Notes: generated from the sequence alone by a model not told the origin. A stretch of 64,000 bases of DNA from Marinovum sp034669705 (GCF_034669705.1 NZ_JAXMOR010000013.1:53961-117960), one strand, 5' to 3'. Shown: positions 25,392-34,398, numbered from the stretch's first letter. Numbers and translations: made by a program.

Positions 25392-26795
25392 TTGGCACGT
25401 CAAATCCTACTTGTCGATGCGGTGGCGACCAACCGCATCGTGCTCAAGGTCAAACTGGCGGCGGCCTTCTACGAGGTCGAACAGACGATCAGCGCCGCCG
25501 AGGCGCTGGAACAGGTGCGCCGCAAGACACCCTCGGCGATCCTGATCGGCGGGCTGGGCGATGCCTCGCCGGTCGAGCTGTGCCGGCAGTTGCGCGCCAT
25601 CGCCGCCACGGCGCATTGCCCCATCGTGGTGATGGCGGCCGAGAGCGACGCCTCTGCCCGGATTGCCGCGCTCGAGGCCGGGGCGAGCAGCATTCTCGAC
25701 CTGCCCTGTTGCGACGCGTTGCTGCTCGCGCGGCTGCGGGCGCTGCTGCGCGGACATGAGACCGAGATGGAGCTCAGGATGCGCGAAGGCACCCACCGCG
25801 CCCTGGGCCTGTCGGAGGCTCCGGCCAGCTTTGACCGGCCGGCGCGGATCGGCATTCTCGCCGAAGAGCGGCGCGGATTGGCCGGGCGGCTGCGCGAGCT
25901 CCGCCGGATGCTGCCGCACCGGTTCGAGATGATGTCGCCGCGCGAGGTCTTTCACCCGCTCACGGGGCCGCTGGGCCGTCAGGCCGGGACCGGGCCGGAT
26001 GTTCTGGTGATCGCGCTCGATGCCGACCGGGCCGAGGTCGAGATGCAGATCCTGCCCGACCTGCGCGCCCGCACCGCCACCCGCCATGCCGGCGTGCTGG
26101 TGCTGGCCCCCGACACCACCGGGCCGCTGGCGGCGGCGGTGCTCGATCTCGGCGCCGATAATGTCGCCCCGGCCTGCGCCTCGGCGGCCGAGATCGCGCT
26201 GCGCATCGACCGGCTCACCACCCGCCGGCGCATGGCGGACCGCCTGCGCAGCACCGTGCAGGCGGGGCTGCGTGCGGCGGTGACCGATCCGTTGACCGGG
26301 CTCTTCAACCGGCGCTATGCGCTGCCGCATGTCACCCGGATCGCGGAGCGGGCCAACCGGCTGATGCGGCCCTTCGCGGTGATGGTGGCCGATCTCGATC
26401 ACTTCAAGAAGGTCAACGACACCTATGGCCATGCCGCCGGCGACGCCGTGCTGGCCGAGGTGGCGCGGCGGCTGCGGGACAATCTGCGCGCAGTGGATCT
26501 GGTGGCGCGGATCGGTGGCGAGGAGTTTCTCGTGGTGTTGCCGGATGCCAGCGACCGGACGGCGGGCGACACCGCCCACAGGCTCTGCGCCGCGATGTCA
26601 GAGGCGCCCTTCGTGATCCCCGGAGGCGAGGCGCCGATCCGCATCACCATATCGATCGGCGTGATGATCGCCCAACCCGCCCGCGACGGCGGGCCAGCGC
26701 CTGAGGACCTGCTGCGCAGTGCCGATGCCGCGCTCTACGAGGCCAAGGCGCAGGGCCGCAACCAGGTCGAGCTCAGCCGCCGGCCGGCGGCCTGA
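25392..26795 (+). CDS. PleD-like diguanylate cyclase with degenerate receiver
   Basis: 467 residues, TTG start at 25392 (GAAGG and CGAGGG upstream; no ATG fits the domain start). Order as in Caulobacter PleD: receiver 1 (about 1-125), receiver 2 (about 150-280), GGDEF (about 295-460). The cyclase has RIGGEEF, DLDHFKKVNDTYGH and an RAVD inhibitory site five residues before GGEEF, so it should make c-di-GMP with product inhibition. Receiver 1 keeps ILLVDA but has Gly at 53 (AILIGGLG) where PleD has the phosphorylated Asp, and lacks the second acidic residue, so control by phosphorylation looks lost. It neighbours DUF3572, as in relatives. Confidence 0.85.
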   Translation: MARQILLVDAVATNRIVLKVKLAAAFYEVEQTISAAEALEQVRRKTPSAILIGGLGDASPVELCRQLRAIAATAHCPIVVMAAESDASARIAALEAGASSILDLPCCDALLLARLRALLRGHETEMELRMREGTHRALGLSEAPASFDRPARIGILAEERRGLAGRLRELRRMLPHRFEMMSPREVFHPLTGPLGRQAGTGPDVLVIALDADRAEVEMQILPDLRARTATRHAGVLVLAPDTTGPLAAAVLDLGADNVAPACASAAEIALRIDRLTTRRRMADRLRSTVQAGLRAAVTDPLTGLFNRRYALPHVTRIAERANRLMRPFAVMVADLDHFKKVNDTYGHAAGDAVLAEVARRLRDNLRAVDLVARIGGEEFLVVLPDASDRTAGDTAHRLCAAMSEAPFVIPGGEAPIRITISIGVMIAQPARDGGPAPEDLLRSADAALYEAKAQGRNQVELSRRPAA

Positions 26796-26810
26796 GCGGC
26801 GCGCGCCCGT

Positions 26811-27302
26811 CTACTTGCGATCCCTGTCGCCGCGCTCCAGCGCCGCGGCCACCCGGTCGGCAAAGCCTGCCCGGTCCTCGGGGCTCATCGCGGCGACATG
26901 CGACACCAGGATATCCTGGCCGCGCTGCTGGCGCTCGGCGGCACGTTCATTCTGCCGGGCCAGAACCTCGGCGAAACCCGCCGGATCGAACGGCTCGGCC
27001 CGCAAGGCCTCGAGCGCCTCGCGGTACTCGGCCCGCGCCCGCGCCCGCAGGTCCTCGCGCGTGCCCTCCTTGCGCATTTCGGCAAAGAGCTGCCGGCCAA
27101 GCGCCCGGCGGTCGTCGCGGGTCAGCGCCTGAGTATAGGGGGCGACCGCATCGCGCGGGTTGCGCGGCGGCGGCTTGCCGGGCCCGCCAGTCAGCACGAA
27201 GCCCGCCACCACCCCCGCGATCGCCAGATTGGCCGCCAGCGACAGGAACAGCACGATCCGCAGGCCGGGCGAGATGCGGCGTGATTTCAGGTCATCCGCC
27301 AT
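26811..27302 (-). CDS. Periplasmic heavy-metal-sensor-like (Spy/CnrX type) protein
   Basis: 163 residues: short basic N-terminus, one membrane anchor (about 15-38), a Pro-rich hinge and a helical periplasmic domain with repeated RxxLGRQLFAEMRKEG-like helices, resembling the CnrX/Spy/ZraP heavy-metal-resistance fold. It has no His/Met cluster that would prove metal binding. It follows the membrane protein at 27305-27709 by two bases and lies downstream of an ECF sigma gene, so a sigma/anti-sigma or envelope stress role is inferred. Confidence 0.7.
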   Translation of the reverse strand: MADDLKSRRISPGLRIVLFLSLAANLAIAGVVAGFVLTGGPGKPPPRNPRDAVAPYTQALTRDDRRALGRQLFAEMRKEGTREDLRARARAEYREALEALRAEPFDPAGFAEVLARQNERAAERQQRGQDILVSHVAAMSPEDRAGFADRVAAALERGDRDRK

Positions 27303-27304
27303 GG

Positions 27305-27709
27305 TCAGCTTTCCCCCAGATCGAAATCGAAGCCCGAGACCGGATCATAGAGCGCCGCCTCCTCGGTGGTGTAATAGGCCGCCGTGTCGCTGAGCCCCTG
27401 CGGCGGGCTGAGCCCCACCAGCAGACCGCAGACCGAGGCCGCCGCCAGTCCGGCAAAGGCGGGCCAGCCGCCCAGCGCGGCGCCGAGCTGGGCCAGAAGG
27501 CCGGGGCGCCGGGCGGGCTGGCGCTCGGGCAGGGCCGCGGTGTCGAACCCCGCCTGCACCGCTTCGGCATCGGCCAGCACCCGCGCCAGCAACTCTGGCG
27601 GCACCCCGGGTTCCCGGGGTGCGCGTGCACTGCGCGCCTCTTCGAACAGCGTCTCGAGGAAGGCGTCTTCGCCGGCCTTGCCGGACCCCATGTTGTCAGA
27701 CCTCGTCAT
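27305..27709 (-). CDS. Single-pass membrane protein downstream of ECF sigma factor
   Basis: 134 residues from the ATG at 27709, overlapping the sigma gene end by 14 bases; an ATG at 27691 with GAGG nine bases upstream is an equally good start. Acidic N-terminal half with PPELLARVLADAEAVQAGF, one membrane helix near 85-103 (FAGLAAASVCGLLVGL) and a Tyr/Asp-rich tail. The family is not recognised with certainty. Position between the sigma gene and the metal-sensor-like gene makes an anti-sigma or regulatory partner possible. Confidence 0.65.
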   Translation of the reverse strand: MTRSDNMGSGKAGEDAFLETLFEEARSARAPREPGVPPELLARVLADAEAVQAGFDTAALPERQPARRPGLLAQLGAALGGWPAFAGLAAASVCGLLVGLSPPQGLSDTAAYYTTEEAALYDPVSGFDFDLGES

Positions 27710-28292
27710 CGGTGTACCCCAGTTCTGCCTTGCGGCCCTCCAGCGCCCGGGCCAGCGCCCGTTTGCCACGCGCGGTCAGGCTCTCGACGGCCTCCACGCT
27801 GATCTCAAGTATGGCGGCGATCTCGGGGTTGCCCAACCCCTCGAAATGCCTCAGCTCCACCGCCCGGCGCTGCCGCTCCGGCAGCTCGGCCAGCGCCGCG
27901 GCAAGCGCCGCACGCCGTGCCTCTGTCTGCATCTGCGCCGGGGCGTCGCCGGCGGTGTCGGCCGGTTCACCGGCGTCTTCCAGCGGCGCCACCCGGCGGC
28001 GTTTGCGCAGCCGGTCGGTTGCCAGGTTGGCCACCACCCGCCACAGCCAGGTCGAAACCTGGGCCTCGCCCTGCCGCCAGTTCGGCGCGATCTTCCACAG
28101 GCGCATCAGCGCGTCCTGGGTCACGTCCTCGGCCTCGGCACCATCGCCCAGCATCCGGAAGGCCTGGCCATAGGCGCGCGGCGTCAGCCGCAGCGTCAGC
28201 GCGCGCGCCGCCGCCCCGTCGCCATTGGCGTAGAGCACCAGCAGAGCCTCGTCACTGATCCCGTCCGTTGATGCGTCGAGCGCCATGTTCAT
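27696..28292 (-). CDS. ECF-type RNA polymerase sigma factor
   Basis: 198 residues from the ATG at 28292 (AGG nine bases upstream); a second ATG lies at 28286. Region 2 (about 20-90) includes GDGAEAEDVTQDALMRLW; region 4 (about 130-185) includes LPERQRRAVELRHFEGLGN and a helix-turn-helix EIAAILEISVEAVESL. There is no zinc-type anti-sigma gene next to it; the two downstream genes each have one membrane helix. The signal is unknown; metal or envelope stress is a guess from the neighbour. Confidence 0.88.
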   Translation of the reverse strand: MNMALDASTDGISDEALLVLYANGDGAAARALTLRLTPRAYGQAFRMLGDGAEAEDVTQDALMRLWKIAPNWRQGEAQVSTWLWRVVANLATDRLRKRRRVAPLEDAGEPADTAGDAPAQMQTEARRAALAAALAELPERQRRAVELRHFEGLGNPEIAAILEISVEAVESLTARGKRALARALEGRKAELGYTDDEV

Positions 28293-28459
28293 GTACCGCG
28301 GCCTAAATCCTTTTGTCGCGCTTGGGAACCGGGCAATCCGGCCCTGCCCCCCTGCGGCATCCCTGTGGTGGTCCTGACGCCGCCCCCCGCCCGAAGGCAG
28401 GGGGAGACGCGGACCGGCGGCGGACAAAGGGATGAAAGCCCGCCGCCCGTGACCGGCGA

Positions 28460-29098
28460 TCAGTTCTCGGTCGGAGCCGTCGGGGCGCGGCGGGTGGCGA
28501 GACGCGCCTTGGCGCTGTCGAACTCGGCCTGAGACACCGTGCCGTTGCCGTCGGTGTCGACCAGCGCGAACATCTGGTCAAAGCGCGCGTCGCCGCGGGC
28601 CTCGCGACGCTCTGCGCCGTCGCGCTTGCCACCCTGCTTGCTATCCTGGTCGGCCCGGCGCTGCGCCCCGCGTTCCTTGCTGCCGCCGTCTTTGTCGCCG
28701 CGCGCCTGGTCGCGGCCCATCTTGCCGCCCTTGCGCATCTTGTCGTGGCCTGCCTCCAGCTCGGCGGCGCTGAGCGTGCCGTTGCCGTCGCTGTCGAGCC
28801 GCTCGATCATCCGCTCGAAGCGGGCGTCACGCCGGGCCTCGGCCGCGGCCTGCAGCTCGTCGGCGCTCAGCTCGCCATCGCCGTTGCCGTCCATCTGGGC
28901 AAAGCGCGCCTTGCCGACGTCGCGCATTTCCTCGGGGGTCAGGCTGCCGTCACCGTTCTGGTCGAAATGCTGAAATTCGAGACCGGCCGCGCCGCCCGCG
29001 CCCGGACCGCCCCGGGCCAGCGCGCTGGTGGCGGGAACGCTCAGGGCGATGGCTGCCACGAGGGCAGAGAGGATCAGGGTGTTGCGTGTCTTGCTCAT
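28460..29098 (-). CDS. Exported EF-hand calcium-binding protein
   Basis: 212 residues from the ATG at 29098, chosen because a signal peptide follows (residues 1-29, ending ALA). Four EF-hand loops: DQNGDGSLTPEE, DGNGDGELSADE, DSDGNGTLSAAE and DTDGNGTVSQAE; the last two are separated by a highly charged Lys/Arg/Asp-rich linker of about 60 residues. All loops keep Asp/Asn at positions 1, 3 and 5 and Glu at 12, so Ca2+ binding is likely. It lies upstream of the sigma gene in the same direction, 167 bp away. Confidence 0.85.
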   Translation of the reverse strand: MSKTRNTLILSALVAAIALSVPATSALARGGPGAGGAAGLEFQHFDQNGDGSLTPEEMRDVGKARFAQMDGNGDGELSADELQAAAEARRDARFERMIERLDSDGNGTLSAAELEAGHDKMRKGGKMGRDQARGDKDGGSKERGAQRRADQDSKQGGKRDGAERREARGDARFDQMFALVDTDGNGTVSQAEFDSAKARLATRRAPTAPTEN

Positions 29099-29318
29099 GT
29101 CTAGGGTCCTTCCGGTTACCTGCTTGAGATGCGGTGGTCGTTTCCGCCGCGATCTGAACCTCAAACGGGCCGGCGCCGGGCTTCCGTCGGCCGGGGGCGG
29201 GTTTTTCGCATCACAGCACCGTGAGCTCTCACGCGACATCGCGCCGCAAGGACGGATTGTCCGATGTTTATTCCTGCGCAAGGCCCCTAGTCTCTGTGGG
29301 GTTAGCGAGGTGGTGACC

Positions 29319-29774
29319 ATGAAGAATTACCAATTGTCCGACCGCGATGCGGTCGAGGCCGTCGATCTGCGGCCACACGAACATGCGGACGAGCGCGAGA
29401 TCTGGAGCGCCCTGTGGAAGGGCTGGCGGCGCAAATGCCCCAATTGCGGTACCGGTCCGTTGCTTTCGGGCTACCTCAAGGTGCGCGATACCTGTCCGGT
29501 GTGCCGGCAGCCGCTGCACCACCATCGCGCCGATGACGGCCCGGCCTACCTGACCATCCTGATCGTCGGCCACCTTCTGGCGCCGCTGCTGCTGGTGGTC
29601 TTTACCACCTGGCGGCCAGAGCCGATGGTTCTCTTCACCATATTTGGCGTTGGCACAATTGCACTCTCGCTATATCTTCTGCCGAGGCTCAAGGGTGTGA
29701 TCGTGGCATTTCAATGGGCGCGCAGGATGCACGGTTTCGGCAAACCCGCCGGACCAGAGGCGCCGCGCCCCTGA
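29319..29774 (+). CDS. DUF983 membrane protein with zinc-ribbon-like cysteines
   Basis: 151 residues from the ATG at 29319; the longer open frame reads antisense through the EF-hand gene start. Two Cys pairs (CPNCGTGPLL and CPVCRQPL) form a probable metal site near 41-65, followed by two membrane helices (LTILIVGHLLAPLLLVV and a second near 105-125). This is DUF983, common in alphaproteobacteria and of unknown function. A Nudix gene follows after 10 bp. Confidence 0.85.
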   Translation: MKNYQLSDRDAVEAVDLRPHEHADEREIWSALWKGWRRKCPNCGTGPLLSGYLKVRDTCPVCRQPLHHHRADDGPAYLTILIVGHLLAPLLLVVFTTWRPEPMVLFTIFGVGTIALSLYLLPRLKGVIVAFQWARRMHGFGKPAGPEAPRP

Positions 29775-29784
29775 CGGGGGTAGG

Positions 29785-30483
29785 ATGGGCAGCATCGACA
29801 AGACGCAGATACGCGACGCGGCAACCGTGATCGTGCTGCGCGACCGGGCGACCCGGCCGCGTATCCTGATGGGGCAGCGCGGCGCGGCGGCGGCCTTCAT
29901 GCCCAACAAGTTCGTCTTTCCCGGCGGCGCGGTGGATGTGGCGGATGCCGAGGTGCCGCTGGCGCGCCCGGTCTCTTTGCCCTGCGCCGCGCGGCTGCGC
30001 GAGGATTGCTCCGAGGACCGCAGCCACGCCATTGCCGCCGCCGCGATTCGCGAGCTTTGGGAGGAAACCGGCCAGCTTCTGGGGCAGACCGGCGCATGGC
30101 CCGGCGCAGTGCCGGCGGACTGGCAGGGCTTTGCCGAGTTTGGCCTGCTGCCGGATGCCGCGCCGCTGCAATTCGTCTTTCGCGCCATCACCCCGCCCGG
30201 CCGGCCGCGGCGCTTCGATGCGCGGTTCTTTCTGATCGATGCCGCCGAACTGGCCTCGGACCCGGATGATTTCTCGGCGGCCTGCGACGAGCTCAGCCAC
30301 CTGCACTGGGTCGCGCTCGACGAGGTGCGGGCGCTCGACCTGCCGTTCATCACCGAGGTGGTGCTGGCCGAGGTGGCGGCACGGGTCGCGGACCCCGGCC
30401 CGCCGGCCTCGGTGCCGTTCTTTCGCAATGACGATGAGGCAAGCCTGTTCCTGCGCCTGCACGGCACGCCGCTGGCCGAGTGA
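29785..30483 (+). CDS. Nudix hydrolase
   Basis: 232 residues. A Nudix box is visible but split: FPGGAVDVADAEVPL, then after an insertion AIRELWEETGQLLGQ, containing the REXXEE core. The insertion (about 30 residues between the GG and the REL helix) is like the NUDT19/RP2 type that acts on CoA and acyl-CoA esters. It is probably translated with the DUF983 gene upstream. The exact substrate is not decided by the sequence. Confidence 0.85.
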   Translation: MGSIDKTQIRDAATVIVLRDRATRPRILMGQRGAAAAFMPNKFVFPGGAVDVADAEVPLARPVSLPCAARLREDCSEDRSHAIAAAAIRELWEETGQLLGQTGAWPGAVPADWQGFAEFGLLPDAAPLQFVFRAITPPGRPRRFDARFFLIDAAELASDPDDFSAACDELSHLHWVALDEVRALDLPFITEVVLAEVAARVADPGPPASVPFFRNDDEASLFLRLHGTPLAE

Positions 30484-30687
30484 TCAGGCCCGCCGGCCCC
30501 AGCGCACCCCGGCCCAGAACCGTTCGTAGAGCACATAATTGACAAAGCCGATGGCGGAATTCACCAGCGCCATGGTGCCACCCACGGCCACCGACCCGGT
30601 GAACAGCAGCCCCACGAGGCTCATCACCACCAGCCCCATGAAAATCCACACCACACCTTTTACGATCGTGCGTTCGCGCGTTTCCAA
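30484..30687 (-). CDS. DUF2061-like small membrane protein
   Basis: 67 residues with a TTG start at 30687, supported by AGGAGG five bases upstream; the next Met lies inside the first membrane helix. Two hydrophobic helices (VVWIFMGLVVMSLVGLLFTG, then an Ala/Val-rich one) and a basic C-terminus with NYVLYERFWAGVRWG fit the DUF2061 pattern. Function unknown. It ends immediately beside the Nudix stop in convergent orientation. Confidence 0.75.
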   Translation of the reverse strand: METRERTIVKGVVWIFMGLVVMSLVGLLFTGSVAVGGTMALVNSAIGFVNYVLYERFWAGVRWGRRA

Positions 30688-30792
30688 ACCTGCCTCCTTG
30701 TGTCGAGATAGGCTTGGGATACGCCCGCATCGGCGGTTCGGACATCCGGAATATAGTTAGCAAAACGCAGCAACTGTGAATATTGTCACCAT

Positions 30793-31650
30793 ATGATGGC
30801 AAAAACCGACAAGCGTGTCAGAGCCGAGACCTTTCGCAGCCGGGTGACCGAGGCAATGGCCGAGGCCGGCACCAACCAGAGCGCGCTGGCCCGCGAGATC
30901 GGGGTGGATCGCTCGACCGTGTCGCAGCTGTTGTCGGGCGGCGGCGCGCGTCTGCCCAATGGACAGGTGGTGGCGGAATGCGCCCGCGCGCTCGGGGTCT
31001 CGTCGGACTGGCTGCTGGGGCTGTCTGACCGGCCAGAAAGCGCGGCGCGGCTGATCGCCAACGCCTTTCGCATCACCGAGGCGCCGCGGGCGCTGGTCGA
31101 CCGGCAGATCTTCGACTGGCACGTCGAGGCCGACGGCTACAAGATCCGCTACGTGCCCCCCGCCCTGCCCGACATGCTCAAGACCCGTGAGGTGCTGGAC
31201 TGGGAATACACCCCGCATCTCGGCCGCACCGCCGAACAGGCGATCAACGCCTCTGAAGAGCGGCTGGACTGGATGCGGGAGTCGGCCTCGGACTACGAGA
31301 TCTCGCTGCCGCTGTATGAACTGGCGAGCTTTGCCGGCGGCACCGGCTATTACGCCGGCCTGCCCCGCGCCCTGCGCCGCGCCCAGCTCGAGCGGCTGCA
31401 GACCCTGGCCGACCAGCTTTATCCGCGGATGCGGATCTGCCTGTTCGACGCGCGCCGGCTCTATTCCGCGCCGCTGACGATCTTTGGCCCGCTGCAGGCG
31501 GTGATCTATCTCGGCAGCAACTACCTGGCATTTCGCGACACCGAGCGGGTGCGCGCCATCACCCGGCATTTCGATCACCTCGTGCGCGAGGCGACAGTGC
31601 CGGCCCGCGCGCTCGGCGGGCATGTCGAAGGCCTGCTGAAAGCGATGTGA
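30793..31650 (+). CDS. XRE-type HTH transcriptional regulator
   Basis: 285 residues from ATGATG at 30793/30796. The N-terminal helix-turn-helix (about 12-75) contains NQSALAREIGVDRSTVSQLL and a recognition-helix tail; the remaining 200 residues form a C-terminal domain with FGPLQAVIYLGSNYLAFRD that resembles no domain I can name. The upstream 105 bp gap is AT-rich and probably holds its own promoter and operator. The downstream DMT gene converges on it. Target genes are unknown. Confidence 0.75.
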   Translation: MMAKTDKRVRAETFRSRVTEAMAEAGTNQSALAREIGVDRSTVSQLLSGGGARLPNGQVVAECARALGVSSDWLLGLSDRPESAARLIANAFRITEAPRALVDRQIFDWHVEADGYKIRYVPPALPDMLKTREVLDWEYTPHLGRTAEQAINASEERLDWMRESASDYEISLPLYELASFAGGTGYYAGLPRALRRAQLERLQTLADQLYPRMRICLFDARRLYSAPLTIFGPLQAVIYLGSNYLAFRDTERVRAITRHFDHLVREATVPARALGGHVEGLLKAM

Positions 31651-32553
31651 TCAGCCCTTAGGGGCGTTGACGCCCGGCGTCACCACCCGGCGCTTGAGCT
31701 GCGCCTCGCGCAGGGTGATGAAGATCACCGACCCGAGGATCAGCAACCCGCCCAGCACCACCACCGGATCGACCGGCTCGTGGAAGACCAGCGCGCCCAG
31801 CGTCACCGCCCAGACCAGCTGCAAAAAGGTCACCGGCTGGGTCAGGGTCAGCGGCGCGGCGCGAAACGCCAGCGTCATGGCGAAATGCCCGCCGGTGGCA
31901 AAACAGGCGAGCGCGAAACAAATGGCCAGCGTCCAGAGATCCGGAGTGACCCAGACTGCAAGGGCAAAGGGCGCGAGGCCGATCGTCACGGTGATCGACA
32001 GCATTGCCACCACCAGCGAGGGCGCGACCTCGTCCGCCACGATCTTGGCAAACAGGTAGGAGCAGGCAAAAAGCGCCGCGGTGGCCAGCATCGCCAGGTG
32101 GCCCGGGTTCACCTCGCGAAACCCCGGCCGCAGGATGATCATCGCCCCGGCGAGCGCCACGCAGATCGCCATGATCCGGCGGAAGGCCAGCTTTTCCCCC
32201 AGAAACAGCGCCGCGCCGAGGGTGACATAGACCGGCGAGAGATAGTTCATCGCGGTGACCTCGGCGATCGGGATGCGGGTCATGGCAAAGAACCACAGGA
32301 TCACCCCCAGCGTGTGCACCGCGCCCCGCGCGCCAAACAGTTTCCAGTGCCGTGCCGTCATTCGCGTGGCCAGCAGCGAGCGCGCCATCGGCAGCAGGAA
32401 TACCAGCCCGATGACATAGCGCAGAAACGCCGCCTGCGCCGCCGGCACCGCATTGTCGAGGTATTTGACCAGCGCCGTCACCGTCACGAAGCACAGCCCC
32501 GTGACCAGCATCCAGAACACGCCACGCACGGGGGAAGGCTGGGGTTTCGTCAT
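31651..32553 (-). CDS. EamA-family DMT permease
   Basis: 300 residues with ten predicted hydrophobic helices in two five-helix EamA halves (first centred on residues 10-140, second on 150-285). The conserved second-half motif FLQLVWAVTLGALVFHEPVD and first-half NYLSPVYVTLGAALFLGE are present. This family exports small metabolites or drugs; no substrate is indicated. It is convergent with the XRE regulator, with stops adjoining. Confidence 0.88.
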   Translation of the reverse strand: MTKPQPSPVRGVFWMLVTGLCFVTVTALVKYLDNAVPAAQAAFLRYVIGLVFLLPMARSLLATRMTARHWKLFGARGAVHTLGVILWFFAMTRIPIAEVTAMNYLSPVYVTLGAALFLGEKLAFRRIMAICVALAGAMIILRPGFREVNPGHLAMLATAALFACSYLFAKIVADEVAPSLVVAMLSITVTIGLAPFALAVWVTPDLWTLAICFALACFATGGHFAMTLAFRAAPLTLTQPVTFLQLVWAVTLGALVFHEPVDPVVVLGGLLILGSVIFITLREAQLKRRVVTPGVNAPKG

Positions 32554-32599
32554 GCGCGCATCAAGACCCGGACGCCGCCGATGTGCAAGACCCGCAGCG

Positions 32600-33196
32600 T
32601 TATCCCAGGATGAGTTTTGTCGCGATCAACCACATCGTCAGGCCGACGATGACGTCGAGCACCTGCCACGCCCTGGCCGAGGTAAAGAGCGGTCGCAGGA
32701 GCCGCGCGCCAAAGCCCAGCGCGACGAAGAAGACGAATGAGGCGCTCATCGCCCCCAGCGCAAAGGCCAGCCGGTCGTCATATTGCGCCGAGATCGCGCC
32801 CAGAAGCACCACCGTATCGAGGTAGACATGCGGGTTGAGCCAGGTCAGCGCCAGGCAGGTCAGCACCGCGGCCCGCAGGCTCTGGCGGCTGTCGCCGCTG
32901 ACCTCGAGCGCCGCCCCGCCGGCCATGGCAGCCCGGAAATTGCGCGCGCCGTACCAGATCAGGAACGCCGCCCCGCCCCAGCGCATCACCGTCTCGAACA
33001 GCGGCACCGCCTCGGCCAGCGCGCCGAAGCCCGCCACCCCGGCGGCGATCAGCAACGCGTCGCTCAGCGCGCAGGTCAGCACCACCGGCAGCACATGCGC
33101 GCCGCGCAGCCCCTGCCGCAGGACAAAGGCGTTCTGCGCCCCGATCGCCAAGATCAGGGAAAACCCCAGTGCGAAACCCGCCAGTGCCGTCTGCAT
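32600..33196 (-). CDS. LysE/ArgO-family amino-acid exporter
   Basis: 198 residues. LysE-type N-terminus GFSLILAIGAQNAFVLRQGL, five to six hydrophobic helices, and LNPHVYLDTVVLLGAIS, which matches ArgO/LysE (basic amino acid efflux) more closely than RhtB. No LysG/ArgP-type regulator lies beside it. It diverges from fbpA with a 166-bp AT-richer gap between starts. Confidence 0.9.
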   Translation of the reverse strand: MQTALAGFALGFSLILAIGAQNAFVLRQGLRGAHVLPVVLTCALSDALLIAAGVAGFGALAEAVPLFETVMRWGGAAFLIWYGARNFRAAMAGGAALEVSGDSRQSLRAAVLTCLALTWLNPHVYLDTVVLLGAISAQYDDRLAFALGAMSASFVFFVALGFGARLLRPLFTSARAWQVLDVIVGLTMWLIATKLILG

Positions 33197-33332
33197 CCCT
33201 GCCCCCCTTCGTGCCTTTGCGCGTCCTGCCCGGCTGCGGCGCGAAAGTCCAGCGACAGGGCGCGCACAGTATTCCGATATTTTTTGTCGGATAAGGGATT
33301 GCAGAGCCCGGCCAGATCAAATACCGATGGTT

Positions 33333-33347
33333 TTAGTAAGATACTAA
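33333..33347. promoter_or_regulatory. Inverted repeat upstream of fbpA, possible iron-responsive operator
   Basis: TTAGTA (33333-33338) and TACTAA (33342-33347) with three bases between, lying 16-30 bases ahead of the fbpA start. The site would cover the transcription start or ribosome region. Iron-dependent control is plausible from the gene it precedes, but the repeat does not match a specific box known to me. Confidence 0.4.
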
Positions 33348-33362
33348 CCCATGGAGTTTCAC

Positions 33363-34376
33363 ATGCGGACCACCGCTGTCACCTCGATCCTTGCCCTGTC
33401 CCTCAGCGCCGGCGCAGCCCTGGCCGAAGGCGAGGTCAACCTCTATTCCTCGCGCCACTACGACACCGACGAGCAGCTCTATTCCGAGTTCGAGGCGCAA
33501 ACCGGCATCACCATCAACCGGATCGAAGGCAACGCCGACGAGTTGATCGCACGGATGCAGGCGGAAGGGGCGAATTCTCCGGCCGACGTGCTGCTCACCG
33601 TCGACACCTCGCGCCTGACCCGTGCCAAGGAAGCCGGCGTGCTGCAATCGATCGAGAGCGATGTGCTCGAGGCCCGCGTGCCCGGCTATCTGCAGGACGC
33701 CGACAACCAGTGGTTCGGCTTTTCCCAGCGCTCGCGGATCATCTTCTACGACAAGGCCGATGTCGAAAACCCGCCGGCGACCTATGCCGATCTGGCCAAA
33801 CCCGAATACAAAGGCATGGTCTGCATCCGCTCCTCGACCAATGCCTACATGCAGACCCTGCTGGCCTCGATCGTCGAGCATCAGGGCGAAGAGGCCGCGC
33901 GCGACTGGGCGCAAGCGGTCAAGGACAACTTTGCCCGTGATCCGCAGGGCGGCGATACCGACCAGCTGCGCGGGTTGGTCTCTGGTGAATGCGACATCGC
34001 GGTGTCGAACACCTATTACTTCGCCCGCGCCGTGCGCACCGAGGTCAGCGGCCTGAGCGACAGCCTCGAGGGCATCGGCTGGGTCTTTCCCGACCAGAAC
34101 GGCAATGGCGCGCATATGAACCTGTCGGGGGCCGGCGTGGCGGTGAACGCCCCGAACCGCGACAACGCGATCAAGTTCCTCGAGTACCTGACCTCCGATC
34201 AGGCGCAGCAGTACTTCTCGGCCGGCAACGACGAATACCCGGCGGTGCCCGGCGTGGCGATCAGCCCCTCGGTGGCCTCGCTCGGCTTCTTCAAGCCCGA
34301 CAGCGTCGACCTGAGCGCCGTGGCCGGCAACATCCCGACCGCGCAGAAGATCTTCAACGAGGTTGGCTGGGAGTAA
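33363..34376 (+). CDS. fbpA: Ferric iron ABC transporter binding protein (FbpA type)
   Basis: 337 residues from the ATG at 33363, with GGAG six bases upstream; the in-frame ATG at 33351 overlaps that site. Signal peptide to about residue 21 (ALA before EGEV). Transferrin-like fold: NLYSSRHYDTDEQLYSEFE opening, a Tyr pair at 218-219 in NTYYFAR that coordinates Fe3+ in the family, and a His in the first strand (SSRHY). It binds periplasmic ferric iron. No ATPase lies nearby, and the permease gene at 34721-36382 faces it. Confidence 0.92.
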   Translation: MRTTAVTSILALSLSAGAALAEGEVNLYSSRHYDTDEQLYSEFEAQTGITINRIEGNADELIARMQAEGANSPADVLLTVDTSRLTRAKEAGVLQSIESDVLEARVPGYLQDADNQWFGFSQRSRIIFYDKADVENPPATYADLAKPEYKGMVCIRSSTNAYMQTLLASIVEHQGEEAARDWAQAVKDNFARDPQGGDTDQLRGLVSGECDIAVSNTYYFARAVRTEVSGLSDSLEGIGWVFPDQNGNGAHMNLSGAGVAVNAPNRDNAIKFLEYLTSDQAQQYFSAGNDEYPAVPGVAISPSVASLGFFKPDSVDLSAVAGNIPTAQKIFNEVGWE

Positions 34377-34398
34377 TTCCAACGCCTGTGCCACCCCC

